Origin: Butyrivibrio sp. Su6
GTDB lineage: Bacteria > Bacillota > Clostridia > Lachnospirales > Lachnospiraceae
Assembly: GCF_900108105.1 (NCBI RefSeq)
Contig: NZ_FNUR01000006.1
Location: 1 to 64,000, forward strand
Direction of reading: 5' to 3'
DNA length: 64,000 nt
Both the position numbers and the translations under genes were made by a program. This document shows positions 45,601-55,387 of the stretch, piece by piece (position 1 is the stretch's first letter; every line of letters begins with the position of its first letter). The notes under the pieces were generated by a model that was given only the letters and a program-made list of their open reading frames with translations, ran no database searches and was not told where the DNA came from.

Positions 45601-45616
45601 TATAGTTTAAACTATA
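45601..45616. promoter_or_regulatory. 16-bp perfect palindrome upstream of efp
   Basis: TATAGTTTAAACTATA is exactly self-complementary and lies 76 bases ahead of efp, next to a TATACT box (45613-45618). It could be an operator or part of the promoter; no regulator can be named. Confidence 0.4.
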
Positions 45617-45691
45617 CTAGTTGTTTGATGTAAAAATTTATATTGTTACTTTCTTAAACGCAGATAGTGACGTTTTTTAGGAGGATTTTTT

Positions 45692-46249
45692 ATGATTTCT
45701 GCAAGTGATTTCAGAAATGGTATGACCATCGAAATCGATGGCAACGTATGTCAGATTATTGAATTCCAGCACGTTAAGCCTGGTAAGGGCGCTGCTTTCG
45801 TAAGAACAAAGCTTAAAGATATCATCAATGGCGGTGTTAAAGAGACAACATTCCGTCCTACTGAGAAGTTCCCAGCAGCTCGTATCGACAGAAAAGATAT
45901 GCAGTATCTCTATCAGGATGGCGATATCTACAACTTCATGGATTCAGAGACTTATGAGCAGATCGGACTTACATCTGAGCAGGTTGGCGATTCTCTTAAG
46001 TTCGTAAAAGAGAATGAAGTTTGTAAGATCAATTCTTATAATGGAAATGTATTCGCAGTTGAGCCTCCAATGTTCGTAGAGCTTGCAATCTCTGAGACAG
46101 AGCCTGGATTCAAGGGCGATACAGCAACAGGTGCTACAAAGCCTGCAACTGTTGAGACTGGTGCAACTGTTTATGTTCCTCTCTTCGTTAACGAAGGAGA
46201 TGTTATCAAGATTGATACTAGAACAGGTGAGTACCTTTCAAGAGTTTAA
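45692..46249 (+). CDS. efp: Translation elongation factor P
   Basis: Relieves ribosome stalling at polyproline. 185 residues in three beta-barrel domains. The tip loop [17 protein letters not shown] carries Lys32, the residue that is modified in many bacteria. The signature [19 protein letters not shown] and the ending [11 protein letters not shown] are canonical. GGAGGATTTTTT precedes ATG 45692. It is monocistronic and closed by a terminator. Codon use is strongly biased, consistent with high expression. Confidence 0.97.
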   Translation: MISASDFRNGMTIEIDGNVCQIIEFQHVKPGKGAAFVRTKLKDIINGGVKETTFRPTEKFPAARIDRKDMQYLYQDGDIYNFMDSETYEQIGLTSEQVGDSLKFVKENEVCKINSYNGNVFAVEPPMFVELAISETEPGFKGDTATGATKPATVETGATVYVPLFVNEGDVIKIDTRTGEYLSRV

Positions 46250-46304
46250 TCTGTATACAACCGTATCTGATTCATTTAGATCATAATTTTATAGAAACGA
46301 ATGT

Positions 46305-46341
46305 AAGACAATAGTTTATTTGAGCTATTGTCTTATTTTTT
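46305..46341 (+). terminator. Terminator after efp
   Basis: AAGACAATAG / CTATTGTCTT, 10 perfect bp with a ten-base loop, followed by ATTTTTTT. Confidence 0.9.
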
Positions 46342-46378
46342 TACTTTTATCAAAAAATGAAATGGAGAGGATATGAAA

Positions 46379-47278
46379 ATGAATATATTAGAATTTGGAA
46401 AGATAATGACAGAGGAAGTAAAGGATGCGCTTGGAAATGCTGTAGATGTGGAGTTTAAGGAGATTACCAAGAATAATGGTATAGTCAATCACGCACTTAT
46501 TATCAGAAAACAGGCAGAAAATGTAGCTCCTACAATCTACATCGATGATCTCTATGATAAATTTAAGGATGGTAAGGTGATCATGAGTATTGTGAATGAG
46601 ATTGTAGAGCTGTATAACCAGTATGCCCCGGGGGAGAGCGTTGATGTGTCATTCTTTACCGATTTTTCGAAAGTGGCAGGTCTTTTAGCATTTAAGGTTG
46701 TTAATTACTACAAGAATGAAGAAATCCTTAGAGATATCCCGCATAAGAGATTTGCAGACCTTGCCCTGGTTCCATTTTGTCTTGTTCATGATGAAAGGCT
46801 TGGAAGGGGGATCATTACTATAAAAAATGAGCACTTGAAGGAGTGGGAGGTATCCTTTGACGAGCTATGGGAGAATGTCTATGAGAATGCACCCAAAATT
46901 CTGCCACTTACTTTCGGTAATATGGCAGAGTATGTGCCTGCTCTGAAAGAAATGCCCCTTGATGGAGTCCTTCCTGAAATGTTTGTCTTCTCAAACAGTT
47001 CAAAGATCAACGGAGCAGGAGTCTTTTTGTATCCGGGGGTAATGGAGGCAACTTCAAAAGCCCTGCAAAGCAGTTTGATCGTGATCCCCTCATCTGTGCA
47101 TGAGGTGATAGTTATTCCTTCTGAAAAAATGGCAGTAGATCCGGGCTATCTTTACAAAATGGTAAAAGAAGTAAATTGTACTGTTGTGGAGGATGGAGAA
47201 GTGCTAAGTGACAACGTTTATTATTATGACAAAAACACAGGCAAAATGGGGGTTCTGCAAGAGGAAATGGCTATTTAA
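46379..47278 (+). CDS. DUF5688 family protein
   Basis: A 299-residue soluble protein of a family common in Lachnospiraceae, where many paralogues exist; function unknown. Recognisable blocks are EFKEITKNNGIVNHALIIR, the central NYYKNEEILRDIPHKRFADL followed by ALVPFCLVHDE, GIITIKNEHLKEW and the C-terminal SSVHEVIVIPSE. No catalytic motif is apparent. GGAGAGG lies 8 bases from ATG 46379, so the in-frame ATG at 46373, only 2 bases from it, is less likely. It stands between efp and tRNA-Arg without a clear partner. Confidence 0.8.
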   Translation: MNILEFGKIMTEEVKDALGNAVDVEFKEITKNNGIVNHALIIRKQAENVAPTIYIDDLYDKFKDGKVIMSIVNEIVELYNQYAPGESVDVSFFTDFSKVAGLLAFKVVNYYKNEEILRDIPHKRFADLALVPFCLVHDERLGRGIITIKNEHLKEWEVSFDELWENVYENAPKILPLTFGNMAEYVPALKEMPLDGVLPEMFVFSNSSKINGAGVFLYPGVMEATSKALQSSLIVIPSSVHEVIVIPSEKMAVDPGYLYKMVKEVNCTVVEDGEVLSDNVYYYDKNTGKMGVLQEEMAI

Positions 47279-47279
47279 A

Positions 47280-47309
47280 TTGGACTTTAGAGTGCGCATA
47301 TGATATTAT
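47280..47309 (+). promoter_or_regulatory. Promoter of tRNA-Arg
   Basis: TTGGAC 47280-47285, 18-bp spacer, extended TGATATTAT box ending at 47309, 15 bases before the mature tRNA 5' end. Confidence 0.65.
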
Positions 47310-47323
47310 ATTCGGGTATGTAT

Positions 47324-47395
47324 GCACCCGTAGTCTAATGGATAAAACGTAGGCCTCCGACGCCTTTGTTGCTGGTTCGAGTCCAGTCGGGTGCA
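47324..47395 (+). tRNA. tRNA-Arg (anticodon CCG)
   Basis: Cloverleaf: acceptor GCACCCG / CGGGTGC, D arm GTCT..AAAC with an AATGGATA loop (one mismatch), anticodon arm AGGC-CTCCGAC-GCCT with CCG at 47357-47359 reading CGG, a short variable loop, and T arm GCTGG-TTCGAGT-CCAGT. 72 bases; the 3' CCA is not encoded. Confidence 0.93.
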
Positions 47396-47443
47396 TGTTT
47401 ACTAGTATAGTGGGGACTATTACTTATTCAGAGGTTTTTTATA

Positions 47444-48721
47444 ATGAAAAAGAAAAATGACTTTAATTCATGGAGAAATGATAAAAAGGATATATTTGCA
47501 ATTCTAGGCGACAATAAAAAGATTCTCATGCCTGTTATCCTGGTGCTTGCCGTTGCTATTACTGTTGGTATTGCTATCAGTGCAAACCGCAGGGCTGCGA
47601 TGCTTGCTGAAGCTCCGGCCGATTCTGACGTGGCAGCAACTTTTGAGATTCAGGATGTAACTATGGAAGAGAATGCATATCCTGATGTGAATGCTCTTGT
47701 TGATACTTATTACACTGCAATGGCTGCGGGTGATTCAGAGACTATCAAGTCTATCTACAAGGGACTTGATGAGACAGAAGCTCTTAAGGCAGTTGCAGCT
47801 GCAGATTATATAGAGGATTTCGAGAATATCGTTGTATATACAAAACCCGGCCCATTGACCGGAAGCTATGTGGCTTACGTATATAACGAGGTTAAGCTCT
47901 ATGAGTATGAAAAAGCCATTCCCGGACTTGAGACTATGTACATCTGTACTGATGAGGATGGTAATCTTTATATCAATGGAGACATTGCTGATGCCAATGA
48001 GATTGAGTATATAAAGAACGTGAATGTACAGGCTGATGTTATTGACTTAAACAACAAGGTAGCATCAAGCTATAATGAGATGGTAAATTCTGATGAAGCG
48101 CTTGCAGAGCTTTTGACCAAGATGAGATCTGGAATTCAGGTATCAGTAGGAGAGGCTCTTGCATCTTCTGAGGCAAGCTCATCAACTGCAGATGATGCAG
48201 AGGCAAGTGATGAGAGCTCAGAAGAAGTCAGCGAGGCAGCACAGGAGACAGAGCCTGAGACAACGACGGTTCGCACTATCAAGGCAACAGATGTCATAAA
48301 CATCAGAAAGTCTGATAGTGAAACAGCGGATGTTCTTGCCAAGACTTCAAAGGGACAGGAGTTTAAGGAGCTTGAAGCTCTTGCAAACGGATGGAGCAAG
48401 ATAGAATATAATGGCGGAGTAGCTTATGTAAAGACCGAGTTTTTTGAGGTTGTAAGTGAAGAAACAGTTGCAGCTGATAACACTGAGACTGAAACAGAAA
48501 CTGAGGAGACAACCTCCACAAAGGATACTTCTGCCAAAACTGGTAAGATGACTGTTAAGGAATCAGTAAGGCTTCGTAAGTCTGAGAGTACTGAGGCTGA
48601 TATCTTAGCGATGATCTATGCTGGTTCAACTGTCAACGTAGTTGAACAATACGCTAATGGCTGGGCCAAAGTAGAGTATAATGGAAATACAGGATATATC
48701 AAATCTGAGTTTTTGGAGTAA
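47444..48721 (+). CDS. Membrane-anchored protein with two SH3b domains
   Basis: A 425-residue protein: basic cytoplasmic N-terminus, one transmembrane helix (residues ~27-46, ILMPVILVLAVAITVGIAIS), an exported region of ~200 residues, a Ser/Glu/Ala-rich linker (SSEEVSEAAQETEPETTT), and two bacterial SH3 repeats near 280-340 (TDVINIRKSDSETADVLAK, then GGVAYVKTEFFE) and 365-425 (ESVRLRKSESTEADILAM, then GNTGYIKSEFLE), separated by a second acidic linker. SH3b domains bind peptidoglycan peptides, so it probably tethers membrane and wall. It lies two genes before a SleB-type hydrolase, which supports a cell-wall theme. Confidence 0.87.
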   Translation: MKKKNDFNSWRNDKKDIFAILGDNKKILMPVILVLAVAITVGIAISANRRAAMLAEAPADSDVAATFEIQDVTMEENAYPDVNALVDTYYTAMAAGDSETIKSIYKGLDETEALKAVAAADYIEDFENIVVYTKPGPLTGSYVAYVYNEVKLYEYEKAIPGLETMYICTDEDGNLYINGDIADANEIEYIKNVNVQADVIDLNNKVASSYNEMVNSDEALAELLTKMRSGIQVSVGEALASSEASSSTADDAEASDESSEEVSEAAQETEPETTTVRTIKATDVINIRKSDSETADVLAKTSKGQEFKELEALANGWSKIEYNGGVAYVKTEFFEVVSEETVAADNTETETETEETTSTKDTSAKTGKMTVKESVRLRKSESTEADILAMIYAGSTVNVVEQYANGWAKVEYNGNTGYIKSEFLE

Positions 48722-48748
48722 TTAGACCCGAATAAGGAGGCAAGCTAT

Positions 48749-49933
48749 ATGTTTGGACGAACTAGAGTTGCTATCATGGGTACTGGCAGAATTGCAGAGA
48801 TCATGGCCAAAACCCTTAAGAATGCCAAGGGAGTTACCTGTTATGCTGTGGGTTCCAGAACTGAAGAAAAGGCGAAAGCATTTGCATCCAAATATGGAAT
48901 AAAAAGATATTATGGATCATATGAAAGTCTTGTGGCGGATCCGAAGGTTGACCTTGTTTATGTTGCGACTCCACATTCTGAGCATTTTGAGAATGTGAAG
49001 CTGGCTCTTTTAAATGGAAAGCATGTATTATGTGAAAAAGCCTTTATGCTGAATGAACAGCAGGCTAAAACCATATTTGATCTGGCTGAAGAGAAAGATC
49101 TCCTTGTAGTAGAAGCTATGTGGGTAAGATTTATGCCTATGAGAAATAAGCTTATGGAGGTTCTGGCCGGAGGTGTTATTGGCGAGCCTACGATGCTTAC
49201 AGCAAATCTTGGATATAACATTGCGCACAAAGAAAGAATTGCCAAACCTGAGCTTGGTGGTGGTGTTCTACTTGATCTTGGAGTATATGTTCTTAATTTT
49301 GCGTCAATGGTATTTGGAAATGATGTGACAGATATTGTTTCCATGTGCTCTTTTAACAATTTAGGGATGGACCTTCACGACAGTATTACGCTTAGGTACA
49401 GAGATGGCAAAATGGCCGTGCTTAATGCGTCAGGTCTTTCTGTAAGTGACAGAAGCGGTGTTATCTATGGAACAAAAGGATATATTGTTGTAGATAATAT
49501 AAATAATTTTGAGGGAATCACGGTTTACGACTCTGACCACAAAAAGACTGCTTATTATAAACGGCCTAAGCAGAAGACTGGTTATGAGTATGAGGTTGAG
49601 GCATGTGTGAGAGCACTTAATGAGAAGTGGATTGAGTGTCCTGAAATGCCACATTCTGAGAGCCTTAAGATCCTTAATATGATGGATTTTATCAGAAAGA
49701 CTAATGGAATAGTATTTCCTATAGAGAAAAATGAAAATTGCCTGGAACAAATGCAGGAAAACGAGACTGGGGATGTTTTGGAGGCTGAAGTTGTTCAGGC
49801 AGACGTAGTAAGTACGGAAGAAAATAATAACGATACTGAAGAAATACAGAATGAAACGGTTAGTGTGTCAGAAGAAAATGAGGGAGTTTCTGAAAATGCA
49901 CAGGATGAGAATGCGGGGGCTGTAGAAGAGTAA
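48749..49933 (+). CDS. Gfo/Idh/MocA oxidoreductase with acidic C-terminal tail
   Basis: Residues 1-325 form a normal NAD(P)-dependent dehydrogenase: VAIMGTGRIAEIMAKTLK nucleotide loop, CEKAFMLNE (EKP-like, with Ala for Pro), LGGGVLLDLGVYVLNFASMV active-site block. It resembles the trans-1,2-dihydrobenzene-1,2-diol dehydrogenase-like branch. The last ~65 residues are a Glu/Asn/Val-rich low-complexity tail (VVSTEENNNDTEEIQNET and similar), not expected in this family. AAGGAGG precedes ATG 48749. It sits between two wall-related genes with similar acidic segments. Substrate unknown. Confidence 0.85.
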   Translation: MFGRTRVAIMGTGRIAEIMAKTLKNAKGVTCYAVGSRTEEKAKAFASKYGIKRYYGSYESLVADPKVDLVYVATPHSEHFENVKLALLNGKHVLCEKAFMLNEQQAKTIFDLAEEKDLLVVEAMWVRFMPMRNKLMEVLAGGVIGEPTMLTANLGYNIAHKERIAKPELGGGVLLDLGVYVLNFASMVFGNDVTDIVSMCSFNNLGMDLHDSITLRYRDGKMAVLNASGLSVSDRSGVIYGTKGYIVVDNINNFEGITVYDSDHKKTAYYKRPKQKTGYEYEVEACVRALNEKWIECPEMPHSESLKILNMMDFIRKTNGIVFPIEKNENCLEQMQENETGDVLEAEVVQADVVSTEENNNDTEEIQNETVSVSEENEGVSENAQDENAGAVEE

Positions 49934-49945
49934 GACGAGGAGTTT

Positions 49946-51397
49946 ATGCAAAAGAAGTATTTATTGGGAATTTTGCTCATAGCAATAATAGCAGGAAATA
50001 TTCCGTTCATCAGTTATGCTGATGAATATGAAGATACTATCGCTGCAATGCAGCAGCAGGAAGCACAAACTCAGGCGGAAATTTCTGATCTTGAAAAGCA
50101 GACTAAGGAAACTCAGGATGCTATCAGCGCTCTTCAGGGACAGAAAGCCCAGACTCAGAGCAATGTATCCAATCTGGAGACTCAGAGCAGTGCGTTGCAG
50201 AGTACAATTAACGGATATTCCAATAAACTTAATTCGCTTAACGATGAGATTTCTGAAGCAGAAGAGGCAATGGCTGAAGTGTCTTCAGAAATCGTTAAGC
50301 TCAATTCTGAACTTCAGCAGGCAAAGGCTGAGGAGCAGGACAGATATAATCTTTTAAAGAAACGCCTAAAGTCCACCTACGAAAAAGGGTCAGGTGCCGG
50401 ACTTCTTCAGATTCTTTTGGAATCAGGTTCAATCCAGGAATTTCTTACAAAATTTGAATATTTGAATGCCATAATCGAATATGATCAGAGGAAGATAAGT
50501 GAGTATCAGAAATTGCAGGCTGATATTGAGAGCAAAAAAGCTGTGGTGGAAGAGAAAGAGGCAGAACTTGATCAGTATCAGACACAGCTTGATGAGAAGC
50601 ATGATGAACTGGCTGATCTTACAGATACGGTAAGAGGACAGCTTAGCAGTACCAAGAGTACTCTTTCTTCTGAAAAGAATAAACTTGCTGATTATGACAA
50701 ACAGCTTACTGAACTCGATTCCAAGATGAAAGCCCTGGAAGCTAAAACAGCAGCGGCACAGGCAGCTCTTGCTAAACAGATAGCAGAGAGACTTGCTATG
50801 ACTAAGGAAGATACATCAGGCTCTTACGCTGCAAGTGCAGATGAACTTACCTGGCTTGCGGCAACAATACAGGCTGAGGCAGATGGAGAGTCATATACAG
50901 GTAAGCTTGCTGTAGGCTCTGTTATCATGAACAGAGTTAAGAGTTCTGCTTTCCCGAGCACGGTTGTAGGCGTAATTACACAGAATATGCAGTTTGCTTC
51001 TTATCGTTCAGGTAAGGTTGAACTTATCATATCAAATGGTCCTAATTCTACATGTATCCGCGCGGCTCAGGAAGTTTTGGATGGAGCCCGTGTAGGTGAT
51101 TATCTCTTTTTCATGACCAAATATTGGGCAGATTATTATGGAATTGCCGAATATGAGATGATTGGTAATCATGCATTCTTCTATCGCTGGATAGTAAAAG
51201 AGAAGGAAGAGGAAGAAGAGCAGGAAGTCGAGGAATCTGACAGCAGTTCTGAAAACAATGAAAGCGAATCATCTTCAGAATCTGAAAATGAGGAGCAGGA
51301 AGACTCTGAAGAATCAGAGGATAATTCAGAGGAGTCAGAGGAAAACTCAGATGAAAGCTCTGATGAAGGTGGAGATTCTGATGAAGGCGGAGAGTAA
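49946..51397 (+). CDS. Secreted SleB-type cell wall hydrolase with coiled coil
   Basis: A 483-residue exported protein. Signal peptide 1-27 (YLLGILLIAIIAGNIPFISY, cut at YA-DE). A long Gln/Glu/Ser-rich coiled coil occupies about 28-285, like the autoinhibitory or divisome-recruiting coiled coils of PcsB/CwlO. Residues ~300-415 are a hydrolase_2 (SleB) domain: LTWLAATIQAEADGESYTGK (catalytic Glu), GSVIMNRVKSSAFPSTVVGV and DYLFFMTKYWADYYGIAEY. The last ~65 residues are almost only Glu/Ser/Asp/Asn. It probably cleaves peptidoglycan during growth. Only 12 bases separate it from the preceding gene. Confidence 0.88.
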   Translation: MQKKYLLGILLIAIIAGNIPFISYADEYEDTIAAMQQQEAQTQAEISDLEKQTKETQDAISALQGQKAQTQSNVSNLETQSSALQSTINGYSNKLNSLNDEISEAEEAMAEVSSEIVKLNSELQQAKAEEQDRYNLLKKRLKSTYEKGSGAGLLQILLESGSIQEFLTKFEYLNAIIEYDQRKISEYQKLQADIESKKAVVEEKEAELDQYQTQLDEKHDELADLTDTVRGQLSSTKSTLSSEKNKLADYDKQLTELDSKMKALEAKTAAAQAALAKQIAERLAMTKEDTSGSYAASADELTWLAATIQAEADGESYTGKLAVGSVIMNRVKSSAFPSTVVGVITQNMQFASYRSGKVELIISNGPNSTCIRAAQEVLDGARVGDYLFFMTKYWADYYGIAEYEMIGNHAFFYRWIVKEKEEEEEQEVEESDSSSENNESESSSESENEEQEDSEESEDNSEESEENSDESSDEGGDSDEGGE

Positions 51398-51458
51398 GGC
51401 TGATTGCGACATATATTAGCTAGCTGTAATAAAAAACAAATAAAAATGATTTTTGCTC

Positions 51459-51487
51459 TTGCACTTTAAATTACTAAAATGTATAAT
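51459..51487 (+). promoter_or_regulatory. Promoter of gdhA
   Basis: TTGCAC 51459-51464, 17-bp spacer, TATAAT 51482-51487; predicted start near 51494, about 100 bases before the ATG. Confidence 0.75.
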
Positions 51488-51515
51488 CGTATACATGCAG
51501 TGATGTCTGCGCAAT

Positions 51516-52943
<1,428 letters not shown>

Positions 52944-53039
52944 TAATTACAGGTGAATAAAAGATTCATTATTCTGGTCGAAGACTGTTTTTGTTTTTTG
53001 AGGACACACTTATTTCACACTTTTTTGTGTAAAATGACA

Positions 53040-53068
53040 TTGCAAAGATTATGAAAAACAGATAATAT
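53040..53068 (+). promoter_or_regulatory. Promoter of the 52-residue protein gene
   Basis: TTGCAA 53040-53045, 17-bp spacer, TAATAT 53063-53068, placed 44 bases ahead of the small gene's ATG. Confidence 0.55.
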
Positions 53069-53111
53069 AAATCACGCTACTGTTGTTGGTCTTTTATACG
53101 GAGGCGACGAT

Positions 53112-53270
53112 ATGGGTGAATGGAAACAGGTCTTTGACCGAGTGATGGATCAGTTATATAACCATCCTGAAGAGATGCGTGCTAGACTTCTTAATAAGTA
53201 CGATAATAATAAATATAAGACTGAGGAACGTCCTCAAACTGCTATTGAGATGCTTCGAGGCATGCACTGA
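53112..53270 (+). CDS. Small hypothetical protein (52 residues)
   Basis: A short gene between gdhA and a strong terminator. It has GGAGGCGA 7 bases before ATG 53112, its own promoter, and a helical, charged product: MGEWKQVFDRVMDQLYNHP, then EEMRARLLNKYDNN and a C-terminal TAIEMLRGMH. No membrane segment or known motif is visible. Clean ribosome site, promoter and terminator support it as a real unit. Function unknown; the 52944-53111 gap holds nothing else clear. Confidence 0.65.
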   Translation: MGEWKQVFDRVMDQLYNHPEEMRARLLNKYDNNKYKTEERPQTAIEMLRGMH

Positions 53271-53287
53271 TTATATAGTACAATAAA

Positions 53288-53322
53288 GGCGATGAAATGA
53301 TCTTCATTTCATCGCCTTATTT
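53288..53322. terminator. Bidirectional terminator
   Basis: GGCGATGAAATGA / TCATTTCATCGCC, 13 perfect bp with a three-base loop, then TTATTTCTTT. It serves the small gene and the convergent DUF4317 gene. Confidence 0.9.
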
Positions 53323-53324
53323 CT

Positions 53325-54461
53325 TTATTTATTCATAAAGGTCCTAACGTTGATCCCGTTTACTTCAATATGATCATCTACAGCAATGACGAGGCACTGT
53401 CTGCCATCAACTATCTTGGATTCTACAAGGTCTGTGCGGTCAGGTTTTACCTTGATCACTACGTCAGGTGTTTCAATGTCGAATTTCTTGGTGTTAGCTA
53501 TGTTGCTTGCAAGAAGAGGGAAGTCCTCATCACCTGCACATTTTGTATAGTTTTCCTCGAAATAACCAAGGCGCTCTTCAGATACACCGCTGTCCTGAAG
53601 GAGCTGCTTAACGTCTTTTTTTGAAAGCTCAAGTGGTTCAGGGTCTTCAGCGTGATCTTCAATCATATCGTTTAAGTTATCATGAATGTTTTTCATGATG
53701 TCATAGTCAGCATCCTCACCTATGGTGTTTTGGACAACAGCATCGAAAATGTCCTTCTGCTCCGGAGCGGATATAGGAGCTCTTCCACCGAACATGGCCT
53801 CCACAAATTCAGGCTGAAGATCATCGGGCTTTTTGGTGAAGTAGAGCATATTGTGGATATCCATCTCTCTTTCTATGAAAGCCGGGAAAAGAAATCCCTT
53901 TGTAGGGCCCTCTACGATCCAGTCACGATATCTGTCCTCAATAACATTTTTTGATTCATTGTAGCCAAGACCTGCCTTTGAAAGCTTCACAGGGCAGATG
54001 CTGCAAAGAATATAGTCATAGATCTTGTCGGAAGCATCTTCCATTTCGATTCCGTCATTTGTGACACCGGGAATATCGTAAACTGCGTGAACTACGATTA
54101 TGTAATAGTTTTCTCCGTTGATGTAATTGGCTATGATCTTGTCGTAGAATTCCTCTAAGAGTTCATCATCTTCAAGCCTTGAATTACGGAGAGTCAAAAG
54201 AAAGTCCTGAGTTCCTCCCGGCTGTTCCTGGTCAAGAGGAAACTCAAGACTGATCAGATTCTTGCCAAATGTTCCTGCAAGTGTGTGCTGGAAAATATCC
54301 AGATATTTAAACATTTCTTCCTCTGGGATCTGTCCAAAGGCCTTTCTGAAAGTAAGTCGCTTGTTTTTTTCATGATCAACATAGCATCCGCAAATGTGAT
54401 CGATAGTGCATCTGTCTGGTGTGAACTGCTTCTTGATTTCTAGTGTTTCTGCCTTATTCAT
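53325..54461 (-). CDS. DUF4317 family protein
   Basis: A 378-residue soluble acidic protein of a family found almost only in Clostridia; function unknown. Recognition rests on the N-terminal block IKKQFTPDRCTIDHICGCYV, LTFRKAFGQIPEEEMFKYLD, SLEFPLDQEQPGGTQDFLL and YYIIVVHAVYDIPG, which are conserved as I recall them. It carries no signal or membrane segment. ATG 54461 lies 8 bases after the CheC-like gene's stop on the same strand, so they are co-transcribed. Confidence 0.87.
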   Translation of the reverse strand: MNKAETLEIKKQFTPDRCTIDHICGCYVDHEKNKRLTFRKAFGQIPEEEMFKYLDIFQHTLAGTFGKNLISLEFPLDQEQPGGTQDFLLTLRNSRLEDDELLEEFYDKIIANYINGENYYIIVVHAVYDIPGVTNDGIEMEDASDKIYDYILCSICPVKLSKAGLGYNESKNVIEDRYRDWIVEGPTKGFLFPAFIEREMDIHNMLYFTKKPDDLQPEFVEAMFGGRAPISAPEQKDIFDAVVQNTIGEDADYDIMKNIHDNLNDMIEDHAEDPEPLELSKKDVKQLLQDSGVSEERLGYFEENYTKCAGDEDFPLLASNIANTKKFDIETPDVVIKVKPDRTDLVESKIVDGRQCLVIAVDDHIEVNGINVRTFMNK

Positions 54462-54469
54462 TATAAATA

Positions 54470-55075
54470 TTATTTTCCTTTATCCATAAATTTTTGGCAC
54501 ATATCCTCAGCAAACTGTACCGGATATAATTGTACCATAACGGAATCAATAAGGTCACCTATCGTCATCCTAAATGCTATTTTAACAAATTTATCGTAGG
54601 TAGTATCAAACATTTTTTCAAAAACTTTTATGCTCTCTACGTCAATCTGATTGACGATAGGAGTACTTATATCAGTTGCAATTCCAAGCATAGAGGACAG
54701 GCTTGTGGCACTGGTACCCATCATCTGGTTCATTGCTTCTGATGCAGCTGATAGATGAAGTTCTGTAATCTCACCTGAGGTATTTGTTCCATCGCCGCCC
54801 ATCATAAGGTCGGTCATGACTTTGACATCGTGTTCTTTCAAAACGAGCACGTTATTGCCCTGCAGACCTTTTACATAATGAATCTGCACGAATATACAGG
54901 TCTTTTCGTAGTCATCAAGGGCTTCACTCCTCTTAATGACTTTAACATTCGGGGTAGTGATATCTACCTTTTTATTTACCATCATGCTCAGAGTGGTAGC
55001 GGAATTTCCCATGCTTATATTGGCAATCTCACCTAAGATATCAACCTGCTCATTAGTTAAGCTCATTCCTTCCAA
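54470..55075 (-). CDS. CheC-like chemotaxis phosphatase
   Basis: CheC/FliY-family protein predicted to dephosphorylate CheY-P. Two copies of the phosphatase signature (E-x2-N followed ~20 residues later by Pro) are visible: LGEIANISMGNSATTLSMMV..TTP and SAASEAMNQMMGTSATSLSS..STP, so both active sites appear intact. It lacks the FliN-like C-terminal domain of FliY. A TTG start at 55075 is chosen: GGAGG lies exactly 8 bases upstream. The ATG at 55090 has no ribosome site, and ATG 55066 sits too close to GGAAGG. It gives about 201 residues. It could serve the receptor at 21.5 kb. Confidence 0.85.
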   Translation of the reverse strand: MEGMSLTNEQVDILGEIANISMGNSATTLSMMVNKKVDITTPNVKVIKRSEALDDYEKTCIFVQIHYVKGLQGNNVLVLKEHDVKVMTDLMMGGDGTNTSGEITELHLSAASEAMNQMMGTSATSLSSMLGIATDISTPIVNQIDVESIKVFEKMFDTTYDKFVKIAFRMTIGDLIDSVMVQLYPVQFAEDMCQKFMDKGK

Positions 55076-55307
55076 GACAGTTACCTCCATGATTTAATAT
55101 GAAATCTACTAATATTTTAGTTTATTTACTACATTTTTGTAAAGGAAGATTTACGTAATAACCTTAAGGTTTATTCTTTTTTAAGAATATATTTATAACC
55201 TTTAGTTTATAATATAAGAAGTGAAAGTATTTGCTCAGATTTGGTCACAAAAATTACACATTATGATCGTTTGTGCTTATTTTGTGAGTATCATACAATA
55301 TTGTCGG

Positions 55308-55353
55308 TGATTAATTGTGATTAATATTGATTGAAATTGATTGAGTGTGATGG
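55308..55353 (+). promoter_or_regulatory. Five 10-bp phased repeats, likely FruR operator
   Basis: TGATT or TGATG begins at 55308, 55318, 55328, 55338 and 55348, exactly one helical turn apart, each in a TTGATTGAAA-like decamer, directly ahead of a TATTAT box (55353) and fruR. Repeated sites for the DeoR-type regulator encoded next are likely. The rest of 55091-55307 shows nothing clear. Confidence 0.65.
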
Positions 55354-55387
55354 TATTATTTACTCAATAAAAAACAAAGAGGGCAAT

